64,000 nt of DNA, from positions 682,001-746,000 of the forward strand of contig NZ_JAGSYF010000001.1 in the NCBI RefSeq assembly GCF_025685645.1. Reading direction: 5' to 3'. The first letter of the stretch is position 1, and each line of letters opens with the position of its first letter. A program made the translations under genes and the position numbers. This document shows positions 33,354-41,615 of this stretch, piece by piece. The DNA comes from Edaphobacter bradus (lineage in GTDB: Bacteria; Acidobacteriota; Terriglobia; Terriglobales; Acidobacteriaceae). Below the pieces are notes generated by a model that worked only from the letters and a program-made list of their open reading frames with translations, made no database searches and was not told the DNA's origin.

Positions 33354-33827
33354 ATGCGCACTGGAATGAAGCCGCTGCAACGCCTGGCAAGCGTTTATCA
33401 ACTCGTTGAACACCGCGATGCCGTCGAATTACAAAAAACCATGGCCGCGGTAACGGAGATTGCGCAGGCAGTTAATCGCCAAAGCGCTCTTATCCGCTCT
33501 GCAATATTTGACGGAAGGCAGGCGATGATGAGTGGTGATCCTCTGGACTGGTTACAGGCTACGGCGCAGAAGGAGATCGCAGGTGGGAAGATCGAAGGCC
33601 TGAAACGAATCCAGGTTGAACTCGATGAACGGTGCAACGAGGCAAAGGAGCGTCATGCGAGTAGCCGTCTCAGAAACGACCAGATGCAACGGCTGCTTGA
33701 GGCAATGCGTCTGCAACTGAGGAATGAAGAGGAGCGGAGACAGCAAAAGGCAACGGACGACCGCTTCCTGTCGCGCAGGCAATGGTCTGAGAAGCAGAAG
33801 CGCAAACGTTCGGAAGCTGATCGATGA
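33354..33827 (+). CDS. fliJ: Flagellar export protein FliJ-like
   Basis: 157 aa, almost entirely helical and highly charged, forming a long coiled coil (about 20-150). FliJ is poorly conserved; the assignment rests on the length, the coiled-coil character and the position directly after fliI. FliJ is the central-stalk-like activator of FliI. The start ATG directly follows the fliI stop. Confidence 0.78.
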   Translation: MRTGMKPLQRLASVYQLVEHRDAVELQKTMAAVTEIAQAVNRQSALIRSAIFDGRQAMMSGDPLDWLQATAQKEIAGGKIEGLKRIQVELDERCNEAKERHASSRLRNDQMQRLLEAMRLQLRNEEERRQQKATDDRFLSRRQWSEKQKRKRSEADR

Positions 33828-33901
33828 ACGAATCCTAATTGTCGACTTGCAGGCTTTGGTACGTCGAGTGCATCTCCAGAAGGTGTGATGGGAGATGCAG
33901 C

Positions 33902-35458
33902 ATGATCGTGAAGACTTCATTGCTGGCGAGGCCTGAGACGACGCCTGTGATGCGGCAATCAGGAATGAAGGGCGGGCTTCCATCATTTGCTGCGAGTTTC
34001 GGCGAGCGAGCTGCGGAGTTGAACCCCAGCAGGATGTCTTCGGGGCTGACTGCGGGCGTGGGCGATTCGGCGAAAGCGAAGGCTCCATTGAGCGCTTCGA
34101 AGAATTCGTTGCCACAGACTGTAGGCAAGGAGATCCCGGCCGGGATTGAAGAGGCTGAGAGTGAGAAGCAGATTGAACACGGAGGAACTGTTGTCCGTCA
34201 GCCGCTCCGGTCCTTACAGAAGCAGGCAGAGCCTCCTGCAACGGGTCTGGAAGACCAGCCGGTTGCCCAGGCTGGAGTGAAGGTGAGCGCTTCGTCCAGT
34301 GGCTTGTCGGAGTTGCAGCTTCGTTCCGATGAGCCTGTCGATGAGCGTGTCAAGGAGCCGACCGCACCTGGCGGCTCGGAGAGAGGTGACGGCGCAGCTG
34401 TCGGCGGAACTCGCACAGGGGATACCACGGAGAAGACCCGTACTCATAAGAAGACGCGTGAGACGGGAATCTCTTCTAAAGGCGAAGTGGCGAAGCCAGC
34501 TGTCTCGGTTCAACCGGAAAATTCCCAGGCTAAACAGAGTGATAGCGTTGCTGCCGTCGGGCGGCCGGAGTTGGCTGCGAACGCCGATCGGACGGACGCG
34601 CTTCCAGCGATCTCCAATAGACCAGCCGTAGCGAGTACAAGAGTCGCCACACGAAACGTTGAAACCGGGAGCGAAGCGTTCTTGCGCGCTAGCGTATCTG
34701 GAGGAAGTTCTGCGGCTGGAGCATCGACACACAAGGAAGTGCGCTCAACACGGAGTGAGGTGCAAGGCAACGAACACGCGAACGTTGCGCCACAGCCGAC
34801 CGAGGCATCAAAGAGCACTCATGCCTTTAGTGCGGTCGCAACACGCGCTGGGTTCGAGGACGTTCCCGCAGGTCAGATGCAAATGCAAGTGACACCGACT
34901 GTGGCACGCATGGGCGGACATCAAACTTCGGGCGTTCATCAGGTTTCCGGACAGAGAACCTCGGCGCCGCCTCAAGAGATTGAGCCTGTCTCCGCGGAGA
35001 CGATGCCATTCAAGGCGACGCCGACGACGCTGGAGATTGGGATCCCCGGCGGCGCTCACGGCTGGCTGAAAGTCCGGGCTGAGATAAGCGGAGATGGAAC
35101 GATCAGCGCGTCGTTAGCATCGGGTTCGCAGTCGGGACAGCAGATGCTTCACAGAGAGCTGCCATCTCTTACAGCGTTTTTGCAGAGCGAGAGTGTGAAG
35201 GTCGGCTCTCTGAGTGTTCATCTAGGAACACCTTTGACAGACCAAAGTGTGGCTTCACGAGGGTCGGAGAACAGTGGCGACCTGGGGCAGCACAAGGGCA
35301 GCGCGCAGGGAGATGATAGGCAGCCTTCAAGTCCTATGGGCACGGTAAAGGGGCCGCAGGCATCCCGCGGAGAGGAATGGAACGCGGCCCCGGGCGATGA
35401 ATGGATTCTGTCGGCTGCGCACAGCAATAGCGGCGGCTGGCTGAGTGTCATGGCGTAA
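33902..35458 (+). CDS. fliK: Flagellar hook-length control protein FliK-like
   Basis: 518 aa. A long low-complexity N-terminal region rich in Ser, Ala, Gln and Glu is followed by a C-terminal domain (about 395-460, LEIGIPGGAHGWLKVRAEISGDGTISASLASGSQ...LHRELPSLTAFL) typical of FliK. FliK is the molecular ruler that switches export specificity at hook completion. The ATG at 33902 with GGGAGA upstream is preferred over a TTG at 33839. The protein is identified by its C-terminal domain and place between fliJ and flgD. Confidence 0.8.
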   Translation: MIVKTSLLARPETTPVMRQSGMKGGLPSFAASFGERAAELNPSRMSSGLTAGVGDSAKAKAPLSASKNSLPQTVGKEIPAGIEEAESEKQIEHGGTVVRQPLRSLQKQAEPPATGLEDQPVAQAGVKVSASSSGLSELQLRSDEPVDERVKEPTAPGGSERGDGAAVGGTRTGDTTEKTRTHKKTRETGISSKGEVAKPAVSVQPENSQAKQSDSVAAVGRPELAANADRTDALPAISNRPAVASTRVATRNVETGSEAFLRASVSGGSSAAGASTHKEVRSTRSEVQGNEHANVAPQPTEASKSTHAFSAVATRAGFEDVPAGQMQMQVTPTVARMGGHQTSGVHQVSGQRTSAPPQEIEPVSAETMPFKATPTTLEIGIPGGAHGWLKVRAEISGDGTISASLASGSQSGQQMLHRELPSLTAFLQSESVKVGSLSVHLGTPLTDQSVASRGSENSGDLGQHKGSAQGDDRQPSSPMGTVKGPQASRGEEWNAAPGDEWILSAAHSNSGGWLSVMA

Positions 35459-35496
35459 AGAGCGAAAGAGAACTGCAGCTAATTCAGGAGGAAAAT

Positions 35497-35829
35497 ATGG
35501 ATGTGAATTCAATAACGAGCGGGAACTCGGCCGCAGCGGCAAGAGTGGCATCCTCACTCGGGCCGGCACGTGCAAAGGATGCCGCGCAGAGCAGTGGAAC
35601 CAGCAGCACGAGTTCGTCCTCGGGTAACTCGACTATTACCTCAAACGATTTTCTGACTCTGCTTGTGAGCGAACTGAAGAACCAGGACCCGACCCAGCCG
35701 ACAGATCCAGCCTCGTATATTCAGCAGCTGGTGGGAGTGAATAGCCTGCAGCAGTTGATTTCGATCAATCAGGGAATCAGTACGCTGACGAGCGGGATTG
35801 CGACGAGCACGACTCCTACCAATCAGTAG
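35497..35829 (+). CDS. flgD: Flagellar hook cap protein FlgD, short form
   Basis: 110 aa. A Ser-rich stretch leads to the conserved N-terminal FlgD motif (SNDFLTLLVSELKNQDPTQPTDPASYIQQLVGVNSLQQL). The protein then ends at SGIATSTTPTNQ, without the Ig-like and Tudor-like domains of full-length FlgD (about 220 aa). AGGAGG lies 7 bp before the ATG. The family role is to cap the growing hook. Confidence 0.88.
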   Translation: MDVNSITSGNSAAAARVASSLGPARAKDAAQSSGTSSTSSSSGNSTITSNDFLTLLVSELKNQDPTQPTDPASYIQQLVGVNSLQQLISINQGISTLTSGIATSTTPTNQ

Positions 35830-35911
35830 ACTCGTGCGAGCCGAGGCGGAGCGAGTCTTGCTGCGGAAACTGAACGAACGGGAAGCACGAACTTAAAGCA
35901 AGGAGACAGAG

Positions 35912-37135
35912 ATGGGATCATTTTCAATTGCACTAAGCGGGTTGCAGGCCGATACGGTCGCACTGAATACGATCGGCAACAATCTTGCAAACCTCAACAC
36001 GACAGCCTTCAAGGAGCAGGGGACTACCTTTGAGGATCTGTTTCATCAGCAGATCGGAACCTCGGGCTCGAACAATCCACTGCAGGTTGGAGTGGGAACG
36101 AGGGTCTCGGGGACTCCGACAAGCTTTTTGCAAGGAACCCTTCTGCCGACTGGGAGTTCGAAGGATATGGCCTTGAGCGGAGATGGATTCTTTGTCGTTC
36201 AGCGGGGAGGGGTAGAGTCGCTGACGCGGGCAGGCAACTTCCAGTTGAGCCAGAGCGGGAGCCTACAGACGGTGGATGGGCAACAGGTGATGGGTTACGG
36301 CACCAGCAATGGAGCTGTGAATCTGAATGGTGGTTTAGTGCCGCTCGTGATTCCGGTGGGAACAACCGAGGCCGCGCAGGGGACACAGAACTTCTCCGTT
36401 ACTGCGAACCTGAACGCTGCATCCAGTGTAGGCACGCAGTTCACGACGCCACTGACCATGTATGACTCACTCGGCGCCAGCCATGATGTGACAGTGACCT
36501 ACACCAAGACAGGAGCAAATACCTGGGGCTACTCAGTTACGATGCCTGCCGGCGATGCGGCCGGTGCAGTAAACAATGGGGGCACGTTGACCTTTGACGC
36601 GAATGGCCAGCTCATCTCGCCTGCAGGGAACGTGGCCGGGATTCAGTTTACCGGCCTGACAGATGGCGCAAGCAACATGAGCCTCAACTGGAATCTTTAT
36701 AGCGGAGGCAGTCCGACGATTTCGCAATCGACCTCAGCTTCAACAAACACGGCCAGCAATCAGGATGGGTTTGCCAGCGGTACGTATCAGAGCTTTTCGG
36801 TGGACTCAAATGGAGTGATAACGGCGACTTTCAGCAACGACCACACCATGACGATCGGACAAGTCGCCGTGGCAAGAGTTGCCAACACCCAGGGACTGGC
36901 AATGACCGGGAATAACAACTATGTGACGACAGCGGCTTCCGGGGCTGCGAGTATAGGTGTCGCAGGCGCAGGAGGACGCGCTACGATTGAGGACTCTGCA
37001 TTGGAACAATCTAATGTGGATATCTCGACGGAGTTTTCGAACCTGATTGTGGCACAACGAGCGTTTGAGGCGAACTCGAAGACGATTACAGCCTTCGACT
37101 CGGTAACGCAGGCGACGATCGGCATGATCCGGTAA
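35912..37135 (+). CDS. flgE: Flagellar hook protein FlgE
   Basis: 407 aa. N-terminal motif SIALSGLQADTVALNTIGNNLANLNTTAFKEQ and C-terminal motif ALEQSNVDISTEFSNLIVAQRAFEANSKTITAFDSV are the conserved ends of the hook/rod family. The middle contains the FlgE-type domain starting LTMYDSLGASHDVTVTYTK. It builds the hook. AAGGAGA lies upstream of the ATG. A terminator-like hairpin follows. Confidence 0.94.
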   Translation: MGSFSIALSGLQADTVALNTIGNNLANLNTTAFKEQGTTFEDLFHQQIGTSGSNNPLQVGVGTRVSGTPTSFLQGTLLPTGSSKDMALSGDGFFVVQRGGVESLTRAGNFQLSQSGSLQTVDGQQVMGYGTSNGAVNLNGGLVPLVIPVGTTEAAQGTQNFSVTANLNAASSVGTQFTTPLTMYDSLGASHDVTVTYTKTGANTWGYSVTMPAGDAAGAVNNGGTLTFDANGQLISPAGNVAGIQFTGLTDGASNMSLNWNLYSGGSPTISQSTSASTNTASNQDGFASGTYQSFSVDSNGVITATFSNDHTMTIGQVAVARVANTQGLAMTGNNNYVTTAASGAASIGVAGAGGRATIEDSALEQSNVDISTEFSNLIVAQRAFEANSKTITAFDSVTQATIGMIR

Positions 37136-37157
37136 TCGATTCCGCTCTCTTTGATGG

Positions 37158-37197
37158 GCCGAAGAGCAGCAGCGTGGGGCTCTTGTTCTTCGGCTTT
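37158..37197 (+). terminator. Terminator-like hairpin between flgE and fliL
   Basis: GCCGAAGA (37158-37165) pairs with TCTTCGGC (37187-37194), with an internal GAGC/GCTC pairing possible, then TTTCC. The large loop and short T-run make it weak. It marks the only gap of about 150 bp inside the flagellar cluster. Confidence 0.4.
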
Positions 37198-37288
37198 CCG
37201 GCGCCTGAACGCTTTGGTGCTCTGAATAAGAAGTCGCTAATCCCCTGGTAAATAAGAGTGGCCATGTTCGTGCTAATTCCTCAGAGTC

Positions 37289-37825
37289 ATGGCTACTGCT
37301 CAAATTACTCAACCGAAGTCCGAATCGGGAAAAGTGCCGCTCGTCGCGGTGCTGATCGCTGTTGTTCTGGGAACAACACTCTCGGCGGTCGCGGTCGTGG
37401 GGGCGCTTTACTATTTTGTTCGCTCTGGCCGGCTCCCATTGCCAGGAGGTGCTGCGGCGAGAGTTGAGCCGAACGCGCCGGTGGAGACACATGCGACGGT
37501 GCTTGAGCCTCTCCTGGTCAATCTGGCTGATGAAGGTGGGGCTGCTTACCTTCGGATCGGGATCAGCCTGAGCGTGGCAGATGTGGCGGGACAGTCGGCA
37601 AAGGCAAAAGAAGGCAAAGGCGACAGTGGAAAGCAGGACAAGGGACCTGAGGCGTCTCTGCGGGATACAGCGCTGGCCGTTCTTGGAAGTCAAACGTCCG
37701 CCGAACTGTTGGCTCCGGATGGCAAGGAGCGCCTGAAGAGTGAGTTGAAGCAGGCCTTCGACGCTCATAACCCGGAGATCAAAGTGGTGAATCTCTATTT
37801 CACGGATTTTCTTGTCCAGCGCTAA
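37289..37825 (+). CDS. fliL: Flagellar basal-body associated protein FliL
   Basis: 178 aa. A short cytoplasmic N-terminus, one transmembrane helix (about 16-40, VAVLIAVVLGTTLSAVAVVGALYYFV), a linker, then the FliL periplasmic domain (EPLLVNLADEGGAAYLRIGISLSV...LRDTALAVLGSQTSAELLAPDGKERLKSEL). FliL surrounds the stator and supports torque. No strong ribosome-binding site precedes the ATG. Confidence 0.88.
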   Translation: MATAQITQPKSESGKVPLVAVLIAVVLGTTLSAVAVVGALYYFVRSGRLPLPGGAAARVEPNAPVETHATVLEPLLVNLADEGGAAYLRIGISLSVADVAGQSAKAKEGKGDSGKQDKGPEASLRDTALAVLGSQTSAELLAPDGKERLKSELKQAFDAHNPEIKVVNLYFTDFLVQR

Positions 37826-37849
37826 CCAGAGGATCAGGAGGGAAATCAA

Positions 37850-38200
37850 GTGGACTCTATGGCAAACACCGAGTTAGTGACAACGGACAAAGGACAGCGA
37901 ATGGAAGAAGCAGCGCTCGCTTCGATAACGTTTCCTCGGAAAGCACCATGGATAACACGAATTGAGGAGCATCCTGCGTGGCCTGTGCTGGCCAAACAGG
38001 CAGTGAGGATTTCAGCCGAGATCGCGTTGAAGCAATTTCGTGTGTGCGACCTGCTGGGCTTGCAGCAGGGCCAGGTGTTTGAGACGGCGTGGCCGGAGTC
38101 GGAGGATGTTCCTTTGATGGCGGGCAAAGTGCAACTGGCGTGGAGCGAGTTTGAGGTCGCAGATCATCAACTCGTCGTTCGATTGACACGACTGGCGTAG
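37850..38200 (+). CDS. Additional SPOA-domain (FliN-like) C-ring protein
   Basis: 116 aa from GTG, with AGGAGGG 7 bp upstream. The last 75 residues follow the SPOA/FliN pattern (VRISAEIALKQFRVCDLLGLQQGQVFETAW...LAWSEFEVADHQLVVRLTRL). A canonical fliN exists at 45705, so this is a second, more divergent copy placed between fliL and fliO. It may form a mixed C ring with FliN or serve in export. Confidence 0.75.
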   Translation: MDSMANTELVTTDKGQRMEEAALASITFPRKAPWITRIEEHPAWPVLAKQAVRISAEIALKQFRVCDLLGLQQGQVFETAWPESEDVPLMAGKVQLAWSEFEVADHQLVVRLTRLA

Positions 38201-38231
38201 GCGTGCGGACAGGCATAGGAGAGAGATAGGG

Positions 38232-38522
38232 ATGCGAGATCTACAAAGACGATCTGAGACGAGTGCGGCGAGCAAGGATGTCGGGTTGCACGGAGTCGCA
38301 GGATGGCTTCAGCGCCACTTGAGTAGCCGTCTTTCAGTTGCGAAGCGGCACCGAGAGATGGAGCTTGTTGAGACAATTTCGCTGGGGGGAAGACGGCAAT
38401 TGATGCTGGTGGCCTGCGCGGGACAGCGCTTTCTTGTCGGGGCGGACGCGGATGGTGTACAGGCGATTGTCCAGGTCAAAGGAGAAAGAGTTAAAGATGC
38501 TTGGGAGCATGACGCTCTATGA
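38232..38522 (+). CDS. fliO: FliO-like protein without a membrane anchor
   Basis: 96 aa. The core ELVETISLGGRRQLMLVACAGQRFLVGADADGV is the conserved FliO cytoplasmic domain. The usual N-terminal transmembrane helix is absent: residues 1-40 are polar and basic. The position right before fliP supports the assignment. It overlaps fliP by 4 bp. Confidence 0.75.
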   Translation: MRDLQRRSETSAASKDVGLHGVAGWLQRHLSSRLSVAKRHREMELVETISLGGRRQLMLVACAGQRFLVGADADGVQAIVQVKGERVKDAWEHDAL

Positions 38523-39400
38523 CGCGATTGCGCCGGGTACTACGAGTTGGAGCGGTTGTTGCAGTCGTGATGACTTGCCACGAGTTGCAGGCTCAGCGAG
38601 CCGACAAGTCATTCTGGGTGTATCCGCACGGAGCTGCGAGATTGGTGACCGCAAATAATGCGGCTCGGCAGGTCCCCCATACCGGTGCGAAGCCGGGCTT
38701 GCGAGGAGTTTCACAAAGCAACAATGATCTGGAGAACAAGCAGGCCAGCCAGTCGATTACAAGCGCGATTGAGGCAACCCGGAGCACCCCGTGGTCAATC
38801 GTTCTGGGGCTTACTCTGCTGACCTTGTTGCCGGCCTTGTTGCTGTCGATGACGCCGCTGGTCCGATTGCTAGTTGTCTTTCACTTTCTCAGGCAGGCTC
38901 TTGGGACGCAGACTGCTCCGTCCAATCAGGTACTTATGGGGCTCGCACTGATGATGACGTGGTTTCTGATGCAGCCGGTGCTCATGCAGGTAGAGCAGCA
39001 GGCGGTGACACCCTATCGCGCCGGTACGATCTCGGGCGAGGATGCGATCGAACGTGGCATGCAGCCTGTGAAGCAATACATGCTGCGGTACGCCCGGGAG
39101 AAAGATCTAAGTGTGTTTGCCGCGGCGGGAATGTCGGCAAGGCCGAAGACGCGGGAGGAACTTCCGGTTCAGGTTGTGGTGCCGGCCTACATTCTCAGCG
39201 AGTTGAAGGCAGGGTTTCAGATCGGTGCAGTGTTATTTCTTCCGTTTCTGCTGGTGGATCTGGCGGTCGCCAGCGTAACGACTTCGATTGGCATGATGCA
39301 GCTTCCTCCGGTGGTGATCTCTACGCCGTTGAAGATTTTGTTGTTTGTCATGGTGGATGGCTGGAATCTGCTGGCTGACCACTTGATCAAGAGCTTTTGA
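38519..39400 (+). CDS. fliP: Flagellar export gate protein FliP
   Basis: 293 aa. N-terminal signal peptide (about 1-26), a periplasmic stretch of about 65 residues, then the FliP core (LTLLPALLLSMTPLVRLLVVFHFLRQALGTQTAPSNQVLMGLALMMTWFLMQPV) and the C-terminal ELKAGFQIGAVLFLPFLLVDLAVASVTTSIGMMQLPP. FliP forms the pentameric base of the export gate. The ATG overlaps fliO. Confidence 0.95.
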   Translation: MTRLRRVLRVGAVVAVVMTCHELQAQRADKSFWVYPHGAARLVTANNAARQVPHTGAKPGLRGVSQSNNDLENKQASQSITSAIEATRSTPWSIVLGLTLLTLLPALLLSMTPLVRLLVVFHFLRQALGTQTAPSNQVLMGLALMMTWFLMQPVLMQVEQQAVTPYRAGTISGEDAIERGMQPVKQYMLRYAREKDLSVFAAAGMSARPKTREELPVQVVVPAYILSELKAGFQIGAVLFLPFLLVDLAVASVTTSIGMMQLPPVVISTPLKILLFVMVDGWNLLADHLIKSF

Positions 39401-39422
39401 CGTTGGTGCTTGAGGAGAGGCG

Positions 39423-39692
39423 ATGGGACCGGATCAGACAGTTGAGCTGATGCGAAGGGTGCTGATCGAGGCGATGATCGTGAGCGCGCCTTTGCTTGTC
39501 GTTACGTGCACGGTGAGCCTGGTTGTAAGCCTTGTTCAGACTCTGACTGGTGTGCAGGAGCAGACGCTGACCGCGGTTCCGCGGTTGGTTGTGGTGTTTG
39601 GAGTGACGATGGTGGCGCTCCCCTGGATGGTGCACCGGCTGGTCAACTTTACGCTGCAGCTCTTCAGCAGTTTTCACAGATATCTCGGGTAG
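39423..39692 (+). CDS. fliQ: Flagellar export gate protein FliQ
   Basis: 89 aa with two hydrophobic helices (about 18-42 and 56-76) and the family pattern SLVQTLTGVQEQTLTAVPRLVVV. GAGGAGAGG precedes the ATG. It works with FliP and FliR in the export gate. Confidence 0.93.
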   Translation: MGPDQTVELMRRVLIEAMIVSAPLLVVTCTVSLVVSLVQTLTGVQEQTLTAVPRLVVVFGVTMVALPWMVHRLVNFTLQLFSSFHRYLG

Positions 39693-39706
39693 TGCAAAGG
39701 GCAACT

Positions 39707-40468
39707 GTGATCGATAACTGGTCAAACTATCTGCAGGCGGCCGTTTTGGTGATGCTGCGTCTGAGCGGCCTGATGGTCTTCGCTCCACTGTTCTCTTCGG
39801 CAGCGATCGCGCCACGGATTAAGGCCGGCTTTGTGATCGCGATGACGGTGCTGTTGACTCCAGCCGTAGCGGCTATTCCAAATGCGAGCGCAACTCTGAG
39901 TGCGGGCACGATTCTTGGTGAACTTGGTGTGGGGCTTGTGTTCGGGCTTTCTCTGATGCTGTTGAGCGAGTCGATTTTGTTTGCTGCGGCGCTGCTGGGG
40001 ATCGAATTCAGTTTTTCGCTTGTGAATCTGATGGATCCAAATTCCATGATTGAGACACCTGTGCTGGGACAGCTGCTTGGGTGGCTTAACCTGCTGGCCC
40101 TGATTGGCGCAGGGCTCGACCGCAGTCTTCTGGCCGCGCTGGTGCGTAGCTTTTGCTCCGTCCCCATTGGCCACGCTATGGTGCAGCTAAAGACGGGCTC
40201 GGCTCTCGCGGGAATGGCTGGAGGAATCTTTCTTGCCGGACTGCAACTCGCAGCTCCGGTGGTTGGTGCGGCAACTGTGGTAGAGGTGACGGTCGCGCTG
40301 GTGTCGAGAATGTCGCCGCAGCTGCCGGCGATGATCGTGGGGGTGCCCCTGAAGACGATGGTCTCTTACACGGTGCTTATCGCCAGCCTTGCTGTGTGGC
40401 CGGGCTGGATTGAACGGCACTTTACCGCATTGCTGGACGCCGCGCAGAAGTTAGTGACGGAAGCGTGA
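39707..40468 (+). CDS. fliR: Flagellar export gate protein FliR
   Basis: 253 aa from GTG, with AAAGG about 6 bp upstream, 15 bp after the fliQ stop. Multiple hydrophobic segments; typical motifs are MLRLSGLMVFAPLFSS near the start and LAAPVVGAATVVEVTVALVSRMSPQLPAMIVGVPLK in the C-terminal half. The open frame extends upstream into fliQ, but that part is out of family. Confidence 0.93.
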   Translation: MIDNWSNYLQAAVLVMLRLSGLMVFAPLFSSAAIAPRIKAGFVIAMTVLLTPAVAAIPNASATLSAGTILGELGVGLVFGLSLMLLSESILFAAALLGIEFSFSLVNLMDPNSMIETPVLGQLLGWLNLLALIGAGLDRSLLAALVRSFCSVPIGHAMVQLKTGSALAGMAGGIFLAGLQLAAPVVGAATVVEVTVALVSRMSPQLPAMIVGVPLKTMVSYTVLIASLAVWPGWIERHFTALLDAAQKLVTEA

Positions 40469-40478
40469 GGAGTGCGCG

Positions 40479-41615
40479 GTGAGTGAGAAGGGGACAGAAC
40501 AGGCAACTCCACAGCGCAAGAAGAAGGCGCGTGAGAAAGGCGATGGGGTACGGAGCCGCGAGCTTCTAACAGCGGTTGCGATGCTGGGCGGCATCATGAT
40601 GCTGGGATCGACGGCGCGTCAGTTCAGTGCGAGCTGGGGGCGAGTGTATGTCGAGAGCCTGCGATCTGCGGCAGTGCGCGAGGTGGACGGAGAGCAGGGC
40701 TGGATTGCTTTTGTGCATCAGATGCTGGCGCCGGCGTTATTCCCGGTTGGTCTGATTATGGCCGTAAGCTTTGGATGCGCTCTGATGGCGGGAATCGCTC
40801 AGAGCGGCGGCGTACAGTTCCATCCCAGTGCACTTGAGCCGAAGTTTACAAGGCTGAATCCGGCGGCGAATCTCAAGAACATCTTCAGCCTGAGAGCGGT
40901 GACGCGAGTTGCTAAATCACTTGTGCCGGTGAGCGCATTGCTGGTGCTTAGCTGGAGCGCCCTGAAGGCACTGATGCTACCGATGCCTGTGATGAGTCTG
41001 ATACGTCTGTCTTCCGCGTTTTCAACGGCTTATGGGCTGGTGCTGGACGCGGCGTGGATGATGCTGGCATGGGCGGGGCTGGACTATGCGATGGAATGGA
41101 GGAGCTGGAATGACCGCCTGAAGATGAGCAAGCAGGAACTGCGCGAAGAGATGAGGGATTCGATGGGGAATCCGCAGATCAAGGGCAGGGTGCGGCAGAT
41201 CCAGCGGGCGATGCGGAAGCGCAAGGTGAAGGCGGACATCTCGCGAGCCAGCGTTGTGATTACAAACCCGACGCACTATGCGGTGGCCCTCGAGTTCAGC
41301 CTCGAGACGATGCAGGCCCCGACGGTGCTGGCGAAGGGGCGGGATCTGCAGGCAGCAGAGATCCGGAAAGAGGCGCAGTGGGCGGGCGTGCCGATCATCG
41401 AGAATCCGCCACTGGCGCGGAGCTTGTATCGGCTGGTCGAGCCTGGTCAGTCGATTCCGTTTGAGTTGTATTCGGCGGTGGCGGGAATTCTGGCTTATCT
41501 CTACCGGCAGAAGGTCGAGGAGCGGATGAGGCAGGAGCGGCAGGGGAAGCCGGATCGAGGGTATCAGGGGATGGCTGGGACTGCAGGGATGCGGAACTTT
41601 GGAGGTGGGATGTGA
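40479..41615 (+). CDS. flhB: Flagellar export switch protein FlhB
   Basis: 378 aa. The start EKGTEQATPQRKKKAREKG is conserved; four membrane segments follow. The cytoplasmic domain carries the self-cleavage motif NPTH (263-266) in SVVITNPTHYAVAL. FlhB cleavage switches export from rod/hook to filament substrates in concert with FliK. GTG start with GAGGAG upstream; overlaps flhA by 4 bp. Confidence 0.95.
   Translation: MSEKGTEQATPQRKKKAREKGDGVRSRELLTAVAMLGGIMMLGSTARQFSASWGRVYVESLRSAAVREVDGEQGWIAFVHQMLAPALFPVGLIMAVSFGCALMAGIAQSGGVQFHPSALEPKFTRLNPAANLKNIFSLRAVTRVAKSLVPVSALLVLSWSALKALMLPMPVMSLIRLSSAFSTAYGLVLDAAWMMLAWAGLDYAMEWRSWNDRLKMSKQELREEMRDSMGNPQIKGRVRQIQRAMRKRKVKADISRASVVITNPTHYAVALEFSLETMQAPTVLAKGRDLQAAEIRKEAQWAGVPIIENPPLARSLYRLVEPGQSIPFELYSAVAGILAYLYRQKVEERMRQERQGKPDRGYQGMAGTAGMRNFGGGM

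Noticed and set aside
39506..39706. Upstream 67-codon extension of FliR
   Set aside because: It overlaps fliQ in another frame, has no FliR similarity and is preceded by no ribosome-binding site, while GTG at 39707 is.
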